A stretch of 64,000 bases of DNA from Phymatolithon calcareum (taxonomy: Eukaryota; Rhodophyta; Florideophyceae; Hapalidiales): NCBI GenBank assembly GCA_977006965.1, contig OZ345377.1:992001-1056000 (forward strand), given 5' to 3'. Position 1 is the stretch's first letter. Every line of letters starts with the position of its first letter. Positions 1-11,548 of this stretch are shown here, one piece after another. The notes below the pieces were generated by a model. It ran no database searches, had not been told where the DNA came from, and was given only the letters and a program-made list of their open reading frames with translations. Both the position numbers and the translations under genes were made by a program.

Positions 1-2840
1 TGAGACGAGATCACCCCACTTGAAAGATATTCCACAATTTCAATGCAAGCTTAACGATTTCTACCAACCCAACGATTCAGGGACAAAGACTAATGTCCTC
101 TGCGTAAGCAAGATAGTAGAGCTCCGTGAACAAAGTACAGCACGAGAAATTGATTTAGACGTTCGGTGTCTTTATTACCAGTTGCTCCGGAAGCTAGGAT
201 CTCCAGTGCATCTCCCGGCTGTCAGCACCCTGAGGCACGGCAGCTCGGGGATGACTCCAAAATTCAATCATTCTTTCTCAATCCGACTTAAAGGTTCCGC
301 CACCTGACACATCTGCACCTCAGAAGAAGGTTGAAACAGTGTCATACTATCCTGTGTAACTTGGTCGACTGCATCAACCAATCGCTTTCTTTGTTTTTCA
401 AACCATTCATCCCATTTCTGCTTGTACATAAAGACTTTTTGTTCAGAAAATAGAAACTTCAATGACTCCATAGTTTTATAGTAAGCGAAGGATTGTAGCG
501 CAAGGAAAATTCTCTCAGTTGCAATGATAATTGACAAAGGAGCTTCAATTAAACAGAAATCTAATCCATAGTTTTAGACACGCCCGAATCCCCCATTACC
601 ACGAAGTCAGTCCGGCGTCCTAGTCCAGTTCAAGATATACTGCGAATTCTAGCGAGTTGGACCACGGGAAGATTTGGCCCCGATGGGGAGTCGTACTCCC
701 TTACCGTACGAAGTGGAAAATCTCAAGCTTCTTCAGAAGCGGAACATATTGGTCCCGATGGTCATTGCACTGCAGTTTCCCTGCTGAATGAAAAAGCAAC
801 TTGTAACTCGCCTATGAAGTGCACTACGTAGAACCTTCCATTTCGTGCCTCATGTGACAGGAGTCACAGGAGTCCTGTCCATAGCCCCCCTTACGGAAAT
901 GGGATATCAACCTGGTCCCACTGTGCGGTTTGCAGACTGTTTCGAAAACTCTTCTGGATGCAGGGAAGCACGTGACTTTTATTGAGTACATTCTACTTGC
1001 CGTCTCTCAAGGCCCGCGGCTTAGTCTTGTGGGTTTATTGCTCGTGTGTGGCTCATAGTTCACTGCTCTCATCCGCTTCGTTACATCGTGCTCACTCGGC
1101 TCGCGAAGTTACACTATTCCGAGTGGTCTGTATCACGCACTTTCTAGAAGTTTGTGTCGTTTTCCCGCTTCTCGATTGTTTAGATCGATTTTATTCTCTC
1201 TCTGACGAGAGGTGTCAACAACTCAGGGCTACGACTCGAGCATGCCTCACTTTGTCACTCATCTCGTCCTGCCGCTTGTGACCGAAGTCATCTCTCGGTG
1301 TGAGCAGGGATCTCCCCAAGGTCCTAAAGCATGTGCTTGTAATACTGCGAGATGTTTTCTTCTATGTTTTCGAATAATCAATCAATTCGATGTATCGCTA
1401 AGCTTGGAATCGAAGGACTTTTCTGGCTAGGCATTACTGCAACGCAAAACGTTACCTCAGCCCCGAAGCTTGTCGTTTTCCCTTGTGCCTTCGTCATCTT
1501 CGAATTCAGCAAGTTACTCTCATATCCTTCTTGTACTTGCTCTTCCGCGGGACGATCTTCGGGTATTCTACTTTTCATTCGCGAGAAACAAGTTCCATTT
1601 TCCTGGGCTCATAATCTATGGGTCAAACACTCTTGATTCTCTCTCCTGACGAAACGATATTTTCATCAGTACAACCTCTTCACAAGCCACAGCACCTGAA
1701 GTCGTCTTGACAGTGCTCATGCTCCAGAGATGACTTTTCTTTTCGACGCAAAGTACTGACTTTCGACATTCCTTTTTTCCCGAAAGGCCGTTTCGTCTGC
1801 ATTTTTTGCGGGTTCGTCAATCACTTGGAAGGTCTCTAAGAGGAGTATGCCTTGCTATGGAGCAGGAGGCCGTGTGAAACTTCTCGCCTCGTGCCGACGA
1901 TGGTCCCTATGTCTTGGACCTTCTTTCGCCGTTTGCTTCCTACGTCTAGGGGGGACCTAGACTTGCGCTCTCTTGAGAATTGGTTGCCCATCGGTAAAAG
2001 CTAAGAGCGGAAAACGCTGTGGGACTGCCTTCAATTTTCGATATACCGCACTTTACGTCCTTGGCCTGCCGACGGTCCCACTTAGCTTTGCACTAAAAAA
2101 GAGCAAGGATGCAGCTGAAAGTTTCATATTCATCGCAGCTTACGGCAGCCGTCGATTTTCCGTTAAACGGATCTGCAGCCGTAACAGCAAAACACTAAAC
2201 TCGCCCAGAAATATTTTGCTTTATGTATTCCGCTCTTAATCGGTACATAGCCGGAGCTAAAGACCATGGGAGTGCGTCTTCCGTTTGGAAATATTCTCTT
2301 GCTTCGCCGTTTCGTTTCCGTTTGAATATTTTTCAAGTGCAGTGGGTGCAAAAACTTCATAACACGCCAGGGGATACTCGCCGTCAATGCGTCTTTTCGC
2401 TAAAGAGAATCTTCGCTTCAGTCATGGAGCACCTCGCAATTTCCGCATTGTTATAGCACAGTAGTCGTACTGGTTGGAGCAGAGCAAACGCTTCATGACA
2501 CTCTTGCGAGGCCACGCTACGAGGATCAAGCAGTCGAGAAATGACCACGGCGTCGGAAGTTGAGAAGACCTTTAACACCGATTAAGAACTCGATATCAAG
2601 AAAAGACCAAAACACCGAGCAAGATCTCCGTTCCAAGATAAGCGAAATACCGGCGCCGCAAAAACGTCTATAGTGACGATCTCAACGCCATTGGTCGATA
2701 AAGCTCTATACGAGTACCACACTGCGTGCCAAGCGCGGGTACGATATGCTGACGGATCAGCTTTCAAACGAGCTCGGAGAAAGGATCACCGAGCAGCTAA
2801 ATGTGACACAAGAACACAAAATGATGGGGGGGGGGGGGAG
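1..2840. other. Region without a recognisable gene
   Basis: Both strands contain only short open frames (under about 120 codons) with no motif I recognise, and most lack a sensible ATG. A G-rich run lies at about 2826-2844, exactly where the outer LINE ends, and may mark the insertion site or a C-rich tail of that element. I see no tRNA, promoter or repeat that can be supported here. Confidence 0.5.
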
Positions 2841-3190
2841 GGGGATTTGTAGGATTTTAGAAGCCCTCAACGCCGGTATTCACCAACAACAGAGCAGCTT
2901 CCCGTTCATACTGCCATCTCATTACCCAATCAGGTCACATTACACTATCATTTCTTCTATCATATGGATTTCCAAGGCCAGAAGTTTGTCAATCGCCGTT
3001 TTCGTCCCTTCTTCCCAAGATTCTTCTGCTCTTGGACTTGTTAAATTTCGTTGTAGAGTTTTCAGATTCTCTTCCGCGACCTCGTTGAAATGTTCAGTAT
3101 AAGACTCTGCTCTTCGTGGTGGGGAACGGCCAAAGAACCACTTGACTGCTAGGAGTCGGTGTTTCCTGGATCGAATTTGGAGTACAGGGC

Positions 3191-3797
3191 TTACTTTCTC
3201 CTTAGCATCGACGGCAATTTTTCCTTTTCAATCCATTCCTGCCGTCGGCGGTGGCTCTCGTGTTTGTGGGTCACCAACCCGCGTACGGCTCGCTCGGTAC
3301 TGCCTCTTAGGAGCTCGTGCTCCTGCAGACAGCGGATATCCCTCTCTGCTTGCTCTATGTCCCGTTCTTTTCCTGCGTAGTTTGCTTCCTTCTCGATTTC
3401 GTCCTGCCCTCCTAGAAGCCTCTGTGCGAAGTGCTCTCCGAGTTGCGCTTTTCTTATCTTAGGTGGAGTAATTCTGCAGAGGGCTCGCATTCGAGCGTGC
3501 AATCGTTTCGCGTAGTTACCGAAGGCAACAGAGTAGAACAGACCCTCCGCTTGGTTAATCTGCGCTTCGACTGAGTTTGTCCATGGCGTGAGGTGTATCG
3601 CGTACTCCCATCTGCATTGCACAATAGCCTTGTACATTGCTATGTTCTTGGTGGTAGCTAGTCCTTGCGCTTGGACTCCCAGGTCTTTCAGTCCCATGAT
3701 GATTCCCGTCGCCGCATTGATGCGCTTTAGTGTTGCGTGGTGGATTACTCCCGTGTTGTCGATCGCGGTTCCCAGGTATTCCAGTAGGCGGGTTTCG
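3191..3797 (-). pseudogene. Outer LINE reverse transcriptase, thumb and C-terminal part
   Basis: This resumes the outer LINE coding sequence after the inner insertion. It begins HETRLLEYLGTAIDNTG, which matches HQAWRLSYLGISMNNNG of the inner copy. It continues through CRWEYAIHLTP and a charged helical region to a stop at 3191. A further C-terminal piece in another frame (stop at 2940, beginning WFFGRSPPRR near 3140) probably belongs to the same protein. The co-linearity with the inner copy is what identifies this fragment. Confidence 0.7.
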
Positions 3798-3809
3798 TGG
3801 AGCTCCTGG
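3798..3809. repeat. 12-bp target-site duplication of the inner LINE (3' copy)
   Basis: TGGAGCTCCTGG, identical to 5054-5065 and directly abutting both ends of the inner element. Flanking bases differ on both sides, so the repeat is exactly 12 bp. Confidence 0.8.
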
Positions 3810-5053
3810 GGTTATATGTTGATTTATTTTAGAAGCTCCCAAAACCTCAATTTGATTAACAGGGCAGCTTCTCGCTATCTTCTACATTCATCTCTCTACT
3901 AGCCTCCTAATATCTCCTTAATCCGAGTTTCTCTCCCTGTGAGGGCTCGAGTGAGTCGTTCGCATTCGTATTCTGTTTCTTGGTCCATCTTCATGCACCG
4001 TAGTGTGCGTTGGAGCACAACGAGCTCAACCACAGCTCCGTGTCCAAAGTACTTCGCTAAAACTGATTTTCTCCACAAAGGAGCTCTGTTGAAAAGAAAT
4101 CTCAGGCATCTCAACGCGCCGTTCTGTCCCTTATACGTAACACTCCTGGTAGTTCATTCGGCTTGTCGACCGGGATTTTAACTGTCCGTCCCTCTTCTTC
4201 CAACGTCCATATTTTTGCTGCTTCCCGTATGCGTCCTCTTTTTGATACCTTACCTTCTTCTGCTTGTTTTAGAGCTTCTTTGAGGTGCTTCTCTTCTCTA
4301 AGATGTCCAATATCCTTTGACACATCTTCCAGGTCTTCTTCTCTTCCTTGGTATTCTTCTGCGAGCTCAAGGTACTTCTTCCGTCTTACCAGGCTTAAGG
4401 CGAACCTTTCAGCCTGGTGCGCTCTCCTCATCTGTGGGCTGGCGAGTCGGCAGAGCACACGCATCCGCTCCCTTCGATGTTCAGCATATTTTCCGAAAAC
4501 ATACCTGAAGAAAAGACCTTCTGCTGCTTCGATTGCCGATAACAGACGTTTGGTGATCGGGGTCAGATGAATGGCATACTCCCATTTGGGGAGAATCAAT
4601 GATTTAAAAATCCTGATGCAAGTGGCTGGCTGGAATCCTCTGACGTTCACGCCTATTTTGCGGAGTTTGCGTATACATCCCACCGCATTTCGAACTCTTG
4701 CAATTGCTGTATCGTCCGTGACTCCGTTGTTGTTCATACTGATCCCCAGGTATGATAGTCTCCAGGCCTGGTGCAGCTCTTTTCCTGCAAGGAAAATTTT
4801 CTTCTTTGGGAGGCCTTTGTACTTAAGGACCTCACTCTTTCCTGGCTTTGTGTTCCATTTCATGGAGTTCTCGCTTGCCCACTTCGTGGCTATGTCCAAT
4901 AGTTTTTGCAACCCTTTGGCATTTTTAGCCTGAAGAAGAACATCATCCGCAAATAATTGCGCTGGATGTTCAGACACGGTTCTTAGTACTTGGGCGGCGG
5001 CTTCGGCGAACGTATCCATGAATATATTGTATAGGCATGGACTGAGGGGGGAC
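3810..5053 (-). mobile_element. Inner LINE, 5' truncated, nested in the outer LINE
   Basis: A 1244-bp LINE fragment bounded by identical 12-bp copies of the target sequence (3798-3809 and 5054-5065). Its 5' end lies inside the RT gene at PLSPCLYN, so it is 5' truncated. Its 3' end, after a short untranslated region, carries the GCTTCTAAAAT-type terminus shared with the outer element. It is related to but clearly diverged from the outer LINE (for example FADDVLLQ against FADDVQLQ). The two therefore belong to sister subfamilies rather than being recent copies of each other. Confidence 0.82.
4111..5053 (-). pseudogene. Inner LINE reverse transcriptase, C-terminal two thirds
   Basis: An open frame of about 314 codons inside the inner element, running from PLSPCLYNIFMD through the catalytic FADD box and the thumb (WEYAIHLTP) to a basic C-terminus. 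It joins in frame with the outer RT, which makes one chimeric 382-codon frame (4111-5259) with two FADD boxes. That fusion is an accident of the insertion and not a real domain duplication. A further open frame at 3899-4114 may be the remainder of its C-terminal domain after a frameshift. The N-terminal RT and any endonuclease are missing. Confidence 0.75.
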
Positions 5054-5065
5054 TGGAGCTCCTGG
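5054..5065. repeat. 12-bp target-site duplication of the inner LINE (5' copy)
   Basis: TGGAGCTCCTGG, matching 3798-3809. Removing one copy plus the intervening 1244 bp restores a continuous outer LINE coding frame, which is strong support for the boundaries. Confidence 0.8.
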
Positions 5066-5521
5066 CCTGAGAGCCGGAACTTGCGTTTGAATAATCCAGG
5101 ATAGATAAGCACTTCGCTTTTTCCTTTCTTAGTGTTCCATGTCATTCCATTTTCTGTGGCCCAGCTCGTCGCCGTATCCAAAAGCCAATGCATACCATCG
5201 GAATTAGCATCTTGGAGCTGCACGTCGTCCGCAAAAAGTATCGCGGGGTGCTTCGACATATCATATATGTTGAGGTGCTTTTTCCATTGCTAACGCGAAT
5301 GTGTCCATGAACAAGTTGTACAAGCAGGGGCTCAGGGGCGATCCTTGGGGGACTCCGCGGTCAATAAGGAGCCACTTCTTTTCCTCGTCTCCAGCCGTTG
5401 TGATCCAGGATGGTTTGAGCAGGTATCTGACCATCTCCGCTAAGTCTGCGGGTAGCCATTTGTCCACACGCTTCTGGAGTATGTCCCTAGGAACCCGATC
5501 ATATGCCGCCGCGAGGAACAC
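5066..5521 (-). pseudogene. Outer LINE reverse transcriptase, 5' part
   Basis: This encodes the RT core of the outer LINE. The first 87 codons carry the D-containing motif AAYDRVPRD and the GVPQGSPLSP motif. Reading then shifts by one nucleotide near 5260, where a TGA closes the first frame, and resumes with KHPAILFADDVQLQ, the catalytic FADD box. The frame runs to GQEL at 5066, where the inner LINE begins. In the LINE family this protein copies element RNA at a nicked chromosomal target. This copy cannot do so because of the frameshift and the insertion. Confidence 0.75.
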
Positions 5522-5528
5522 AAAATGA

Positions 5529-7303
5529 TGCCTCGCTACCCGTGGTCGTCCACGGCGACCTTTGCAGGTGTTCCGCAGCTGAGATAGGATTATATGAGAT
5601 CCTAAATTTTTCCGTGGGCCTTTCTGGCGATGCGTTTTCGTGAGCTACACAAAGGTATGTAGGAACCGAGGCAGCCTTGCCCATATCTTCGAAAGTCTTT
5701 GGGTCTTAGATTACAAAAAAGTAAAATTTCCAATGTTAAAATGTAAAGCACCCAACGAAGCCACAAAGCTGAACGCTTCATTGTCTGCTGAACAAATGGA
5801 CAGTATTTTGATTATTTCTCTTTTCATATTAAGGCGGAAGCTAGAAAAAGGTTCTTAGTGTTGTTATGGAAGTGACTCTCGCTGGTCACCGAAAGACATG
5901 AAAACTACAGCCGAGCAACTCACTCGCTCTGCAGATAGCGTTCCCTGTGTCCCTAGTGTTCTGAAACATTGCCGTGGACAGCAGACTTTTCTGAAGTCGC
6001 AGACTGTACTCTACATCTTTGCTTATTTGTCTTGCTGGTGCAAAGACATGATTTGGCGATCACCAATCTGTCGCGAGTGCCTGCTCGCCGGCAGATGATC
6101 AGCAGCATCACAACTTCGACCTGGCATTTTGGAACGAGCATTAGAGATTACAAGCACAAGTAGTCTTAAATCAGCATGAAACATCCGGTTGCGGAATAGA
6201 GTATTAAAAGTTTCCGAGCCGTAATTATTTATGCTTCACATCCTCGATCCTGGATTACAGGGATCACTTCTACAGATACTGTTCTGGGTGACATTGCTAC
6301 CTTGCTTCAGAGAGCAGTTTAAACATTCAAGTTCTTCCCTCTCTGCAATGAGCTTACATACCATCGGGAAGTCAAAATGCTCTCATTTTTGACGAAGCGA
6401 TCATAGCTAAGAACTCGGTACCAATGCTACGGGATGCTAAGCCTCTACAAGATCGTCCAAGGTGACGATGGCAGCGCCCAGAGGGGACATCGCTGCTCAG
6501 TGCTCCATCACGCGCGTTCTCTCCGTGCTGGCTGCTGAGCCGACGTTGCAGACACCGACATCACAATGTACACCACCTGCTGCCCATCATGGACAAGTTA
6601 TGCTGCAGGCGAGAGATAGCACTTCGCTGGTCCTCCTTTGCGTACGCGGCTTAAACCATCACTGGAACAAGCCGGCGGATGCTTTAGATATACTTAAGAT
6701 AGGCAACGGTGGGGGGAGCAATGAAACAGATGAATAGCGAGCTCGGCGCTGGAAGCCGACAAGACCTGAAGCGGCGAACAATAACTCGACACCAAGATAA
6801 GAATTCAACGATTCGTTTTTCAAGATCGCCCATGATTAAGAATGCTTTGCCAGTGAGATAGAATTGCTTAAGATTTCAAGCTATCAGCTCTGCCGCTGAC
6901 GTGCGGTTGTCAAGCCTAGCTCGAAATATTATCCCAGATAAGTTTAGACTGTAGAGTATCTCTCAAAAAGCAAACTTCAAAACAGGAGGCACAATCTGTT
7001 CACGTTAATCTCGCGGTCAATTGAAGCTCCTTTCTACTGTACAGGCAAACTTTACATTCTCCTTTTGATACTCACGCTTTCGAAGAAATACAAAAACAGT
7101 TTTAGTCTGTGATCAAGATAGTCACGAGAAAGTCTCTCGCTTTGATTTTTGAGTCTAGTCCACCACGCCATTTCTAACTGACTGTAGAAATTTGAGCTCC
7201 CGATTGATGATGGATGACTGATTGGAAGACTCGAAATGTAGGCTACGTGGCAAGAATTTTTTCTTCAAGCAGTATATAGAGCGGGCGAGCACACTGAATT
7301 CGC
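5529..7303. other. Intergenic region upstream of the BAH gene
   Basis: There is no supported gene; open frames are under 95 codons and unrecognised. A TATA-like stretch (TATATA, about 7273-7278) lies some 30 bp before the ATG of the BAH-domain gene and could be its core promoter with a very short leader. Confidence 0.4.
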
Positions 7304-8974
7304 ATGGCGAAGCCAACATTCGCAGGAAACGGACTAATATATAGTCTCGTAAGCAGAATGTTTTCTACACTCGCTTCCTCTGATGACAAGACGGAAACCA
7401 TAGACGAAATGAGCGGTCAGGAGAGCTTGCAATGGTCATGGATGGGAAAAGGGACTGAGAAGGGGCACCGAACATATTACGATTTCGCCCAAGTTGTGCG
7501 GGTTTTCGACAAAAAAAGTCGAATATTTCGAACCGGTGAAGCGGTCTGCGTTGAAGGCGACGAAGGTCAAACTTGGATTGCTCAGCTTGTCAATATGTTT
7601 CATGTTGGTACCAACGTTGATGATATAGAATGTCAGGTAGTTGAGGATCCCATAGATTCTGCTCTTCGTATGCGCTGTACATTACGGTGGTTTTACGATG
7701 CAGATGACCCAAGCATCATTGATTCAAAGAGAGTAAGCCCACACCTACCGGTTTCTGTCAAGGATGAGATTTACTTCTCAGATCATGTTGAAGATGACGA
7801 GGAGGACAAGAATTGTGTCGAAATAATTGAGGGTCGGGCGTTTCTGTATGCCTCCGAAGACGAAATGAGGCAAGCTCATAAGGAGCATGGCATGGAACTC
7901 TGGGAAGGCGACGCTATTCGGCTTGTTCGTTGCTTTTACGGAAATCATGCGGGACGGCCACCTCCCATTCGAGAGCTGGGAAAAGGCGAACTTGATGTCT
8001 TGCTCAATAATCCGTGCGATGAGCCCGATCTTTTTCACAGATCAAGGATATTCATGTATGGACCTCAAAATGCTGTTGTCAAGGGAAACGGAAAAAGCAA
8101 AAGGAACCAGTGCTCTCCCCTTGCCATCGACCTACGTATCCCGAATCAGGAAGTCAGCTCTGACAGAAGCTCGAACGATCCCTCTCAAAGCAAGCATAAT
8201 AAGATTGGAGTACCGAAGATGGACGGATGCACAAATGTACAGGCTGAGGGCGGCCAGGTAAAAAAAATGAAAGAGTGCGTGTGCGTACAGCCAGTTGGAG
8301 AATGGATATTCGATTTATATCAGCTTCCTTCACCAGCATTGCCCAGAGCATTGAGCATTGAATTGAATGAAAGATATCCTAAGCTCTGTGGGCCAAGTGC
8401 AAGATATGGCGAACGTGCAGCCGTACATACGCAAAATGAAAAGATGAAATTCGTGATCGAGTCCCCTTTTGGAAGCTCTAGAGACCACTCCACTTCTCGT
8501 GTGGAACATCTGCCGACACCAAGTTTATCGCAGAGCTTGAAAACGAACGGAAAAGAAATCGTCTGCCCGAATGATATACAGACAATTTCAGGAGACAGTG
8601 GGAAGAAAGTCAATATTTCAATTGACGGGCACTCTGAATTGGGTTCAGGAACCAAGAGAGATGGACCTAGCCATGACAACAGTTCGCAGTGCATCCGTGG
8701 TGAAGCGGTAGATATGAAATTGGCATGGTCGAAGGTGAAAGCAAGTCTGATTCCAGCGACTCAAAACGAGAAGAAGCTCGTCTTTCAGATCCTCCCCACA
8801 ATGCTGCAGCTATACCTGAAGATTATGGAAGATCAAAACTTAGACTTCGAAATATGCGATGACAATACGAGTACAATTGCGAGATTTATTGCGAAGAAGC
8901 TCTTCTGCCCAACGTCTTCTCGTTCTGATGAAAGTTCACTTTCGATCTATGATGAGCGCAAAGATGATATGTAA
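7304..8974 (+). CDS. BAH-domain chromatin protein
   Basis: A 556-aa intronless frame starting at the first ATG after a TATA-like box. Residues about 70-185 form a bromo-adjacent-homology (BAH) domain: the GEAVCVEGDEGQTWIAQLV opening, a central RCTLRWFYDADD strand, then DEIYFSDHVED and IIEGRAFLY. BAH domains bind nucleosomes or partner proteins in silencing, DNA methylation and replication-origin complexes, so a nuclear role is likely. The middle (about 260-470) is low in hydrophobic content and probably disordered. The C-terminus (about 475-550) is predicted helical (WSKVKASLIP, ILPTMLQLYLKIM) and matches no domain I know. No AAA+ or bromodomain follows, so it is not ORC1 itself. The target and partners are unknown. 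Confidence 0.8.
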   Translation: MAKPTFAGNGLIYSLVSRMFSTLASSDDKTETIDEMSGQESLQWSWMGKGTEKGHRTYYDFAQVVRVFDKKSRIFRTGEAVCVEGDEGQTWIAQLVNMFHVGTNVDDIECQVVEDPIDSALRMRCTLRWFYDADDPSIIDSKRVSPHLPVSVKDEIYFSDHVEDDEEDKNCVEIIEGRAFLYASEDEMRQAHKEHGMELWEGDAIRLVRCFYGNHAGRPPPIRELGKGELDVLLNNPCDEPDLFHRSRIFMYGPQNAVVKGNGKSKRNQCSPLAIDLRIPNQEVSSDRSSNDPSQSKHNKIGVPKMDGCTNVQAEGGQVKKMKECVCVQPVGEWIFDLYQLPSPALPRALSIELNERYPKLCGPSARYGERAAVHTQNEKMKFVIESPFGSSRDHSTSRVEHLPTPSLSQSLKTNGKEIVCPNDIQTISGDSGKKVNISIDGHSELGSGTKRDGPSHDNSSQCIRGEAVDMKLAWSKVKASLIPATQNEKKLVFQILPTMLQLYLKIMEDQNLDFEICDDNTSTIARFIAKKLFCPTSSRSDESSLSIYDERKDDM

Positions 8975-9154
8975 AAGAGGATTCACTTGGGGATGAAGTC
9001 CTAGGGAGGATCCCATTGGAGCTTATTACACTTTTCCTTTGTAGAGGCAAAGCGTGTTGGAGCAGATTCGTTCAAAGCGGCCGGCAAGTGTCTTGCACTT
9101 TTTGCAAAACAAGAGTGCATCTACACTCTAGGATTTGGAGCTTAAACCGTTCTT

Positions 9155-9576
9155 TGAAAGTCAAGGACTGACCGTTTGTCTGTCCGTTCATCTCGAGCAT
9201 GCTGACACGGAGTCAGCACGACTCAGGTCAGTCGCACCTTCTGTCTAGTCGTTACACTGTAGGTATCGCGACGCTCAGCTAGCTTGACGGAGATCATACA
9301 TCTGAGCTCCACTTCCGCGACAGTATTTAGCTAGCATTGCATGACCCTTGGTCAGAGTTCTGACCAAGTCATAGTTTCCCATTACACGATCTTGCTGAGC
9401 ACATAGCTCTTCGATCAAGGCCTACATCTGGGTTAGCCCAGAGTATCCCCGCCCGCATTGAGTTCACATCCGACTCCATCCAGACATCGAGCTGGAGTTC
9501 CTCGGATTATCCTCACTGCGGTTCATTTTCTGTGTTACACCCATAGCTCACTGCAGCCATTGGGAGTTGCCGATCA
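9155..9576 (+). repeat. Copia 5' LTR
   Basis: 422 bp, TGAAAGTC to CCGATCA. Read base by base against 25240-25661, I find no difference. It contains several short inverted motifs, for example GGTCAGAGTTCTGACC near 9351, which could fold in the transcript. The LTR should hold the promoter and polyadenylation signals, but I cannot place them. Confidence 0.92.
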
Positions 9577-9681
9577 CTTCGAAGTACAAGGTGACTCATT
9601 TTCACAAGTGACTACCTGTGCTAATTTTTTTCTGCCCACCTACTGTTCATCACAACGAATCAACCACTTTTGCTCTAAATC

Positions 9682-11441
9682 ATGGCGCCTCTAACGCCTG
9701 AACAATTTGCCAATGAAGTCTCAGGATTTAAAGCTGAACTTCAAGCCATGGCAGATATGTATTCTGACAATCATCATTTCAAGGCCGCTCTTCTACCTAT
9801 GCTCGCCGTTCTCGACCTCGATAAAGATTCGATGTTTGAAATCTTCAAGAGAAACTAACCCCTGAGATTTACTTGCACCATTCGCTTTGGAATACTCGCA
9901 TATACAAAATTGCTCGCCGCCTTATTGATGCACTTGGATTACAGACCGATAGAGGTCCTGGCAACCCGATTGCAAAAACCACTTCCCGGGCACTTTTCCA
10001 GTACGATCAAGCCATGCTCGCCGATGCACTGAACCGTATCGATATCAATCGACGCCGTGGGGCAGCATCTGCCGTAGAGCAGGAACCAACTCCTGCGCCG
10101 AATGGAATTCGACCACAGCAATACCAGGCCGCGCACCAAGACAACGCCGGACGCGCAGCATCTGCTATACAGCAAACCTTCAAGAATGACGATGACAAGT
10201 TTTCTGGCGATATGCATGGTAAAATATCCCTTCATGTTATTCGGCGTCGATACCTGACCGCTGTCAACAGCCAGAAAATCACAGGCGAAATTCAAGTCTT
10301 CCTGCTTGTCCATTGCCTCAAAGGCCCAGCGGAAGAGTTCTATTACTCTTATCTCCGCGGCATCGTTCCCACCCTCGGTGAGGCCTTCCAAAAGCTGGAA
10401 CAGAAATTCAACACTCTGCTGCACCAACTCCACACACGCAACTACTTGAACGATATGACGTTCGAGTCGGTAAAGCGCGAGCACCAATGCAGCGACATGG
10501 AAGCTCTGGAGCACATTTACCAGCGCATACTCACACTCACGCCACAATCCCGAAAACAATACACAGTCGAAGATGCGAAAGTCGAAATGCTGTATCACGC
10601 CACGAAAGGATACACTTGGTCTAAGACAGCCCTCGCGAACCAAATGGCTCAGTCTCAATCATCTAATACAGAGTGGACTTTTGACCAGTTCAAACAACAT
10701 TTGACGACACAACTTGCCGCCTCTGCCGAGCGCAAACCGGGAAGTGCTTTCCACGATATCTCCGGATTCGACACAAAAAAACCTGAAGCCACAGACGCGT
10801 TTTACAACGCAGGTAATACCTCCACGCCTATGACGTACGGCATCACCCCGAGTGCACCTAGGCTATTGGAAGCGCCCGTACACTACGGAGAAACATACGC
10901 CAATCCGCCCAAGCGGCCCGTAGCAAATTCACGATCAAAATTGAGTACCGCCTACCCTCTTGACATCGCGTCAATGTTGCGTGGAAATGTCGCAGGAAGA
11001 CCTGGTAACCGCATCAAACATCGTATTTCTTCCGCAAATCTGCAAAAACTCAAGGCGAGGACTCGTTGCCTAAGTTGCAAGGAGATCGGTCACTGGCGTC
11101 GAGAGTGCCCGAACCGTCGTACGCAAACTACTCTCTTGTCTGAAATGCTCGTGCAAGAGCTGGACGGTAGACCGGATGCAGCAAAAATTGTCCTCTGGGT
11201 AATCTCAGAAGACGATGACGAGTATTCAGCATACCTCACTTTTGCATCGACTTCACCGTCGACATTTCTAGCCGAAACCAGTATGGGTGAGAAAGGAATA
11301 CTGGACACCAATAGCACTTTCGATGACATGTTCGGTGGTGTCATTGAATGCCTAGTGAATGAAGACGCAGCTGCTGAAAAGGATGCAAACACTCTCTTCA
11401 ATAACGTCTTTAAAGCTAACCGGAACGACTCGGATTTTTAG
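9682..11441 (+). pseudogene. Copia gag polyprotein, frameshifted
   Basis: Gag probably starts at ATG 9682 (MAPLTPEQFANE), but that frame ends at a TAA at 9856 after 58 codons. The rest is open in another frame (about 9858-11441, over 520 codons). The downstream part has the helical capsid-like region of copia gag (around FSGDMHGK to YHATKGYTW) and a CCHC zinc knuckle, CLSCKEIGHWRREC, near 11067-11108. That spacing (C-X2-C-X4-H-X4-C) is the classic nucleocapsid RNA-binding motif. The frame ends in GATTTTTAG; the run of five T followed by TAG at 11435-11441 could allow a -1 shift into the acidic start of pol. Confidence 0.8.
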
Positions 11442-11548
11442 AGGCCAGTGAAGCAAGAGTGGAATCCTCACTGGAATATACATGCACATCAGTGCGTGGA
11501 GATGTGCTCCCCTCGGAAACATCATCCGAAGACGATTTCCTTCAAGAG
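11442..11548 (+). pseudogene. Copia pol, first piece before the gypsy insertion
   Basis: In the frame -1 to gag, this stretch reads an uninterrupted acidic, serine-rich linker (EASEAREAR-like start, ending SSEDDFLQE) up to the insertion point. The same frame resumes at 21829 with FSPDSDDDE once the gypsy element and one AAGAG copy are removed. This continuity confirms the insertion point. Confidence 0.65.
11544..11548. repeat. Gypsy target-site duplication, left copy
   Basis: AAGAG directly abutting the TG of the gypsy LTR. The same pentamer follows the other LTR at 21824-21828, as expected for a 5-bp integrase stagger. Confidence 0.9.

Larger units (their letters stand above)
2841..5528 (-). 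mobile_element. Outer non-LTR (LINE) retrotransposon, 5' truncated, interrupted by a second LINE
   Basis: Minus-strand reverse transcriptase sequence of the LINE type: AAYDRVPRDIL, GVPQGSPLSPCLYN and the FADD palm motif occur in order between 5521 and 5180. The 5' end stops abruptly near 5528 within the RT fingers, as is typical of incomplete target-primed reverse transcription. The coding sequence then continues at 3797 after a 1.24-kb interruption by a related LINE. Its 3' end shares a motif around GCTTCTAAAAT (2853-2865) with the 3' end of the inner element (3826-3840), and this sets both 3' boundaries. The C-rich tract (G-run on plus) adjoining 2841 may be part of its tail. The element is dead: truncated, interrupted, and frameshifted near 5260. 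Confidence 0.8.

Noticed and set aside
2582-2767. Possible RNase H-like fragment on the minus strand
   Set aside because: A faint resemblance at the start only; no catalytic pattern can be followed, so it is not supported.
4111-5259. A reverse transcriptase with two catalytic palms
   Set aside because: The second palm belongs to a separate nested LINE bracketed by a 12-bp target duplication; the fusion is accidental.
7304-8974. ORC1 identity for the BAH protein
   Set aside because: ORC1 has a BAH domain but also a C-terminal AAA+ ATPase, which is absent here; no Walker motifs are visible.
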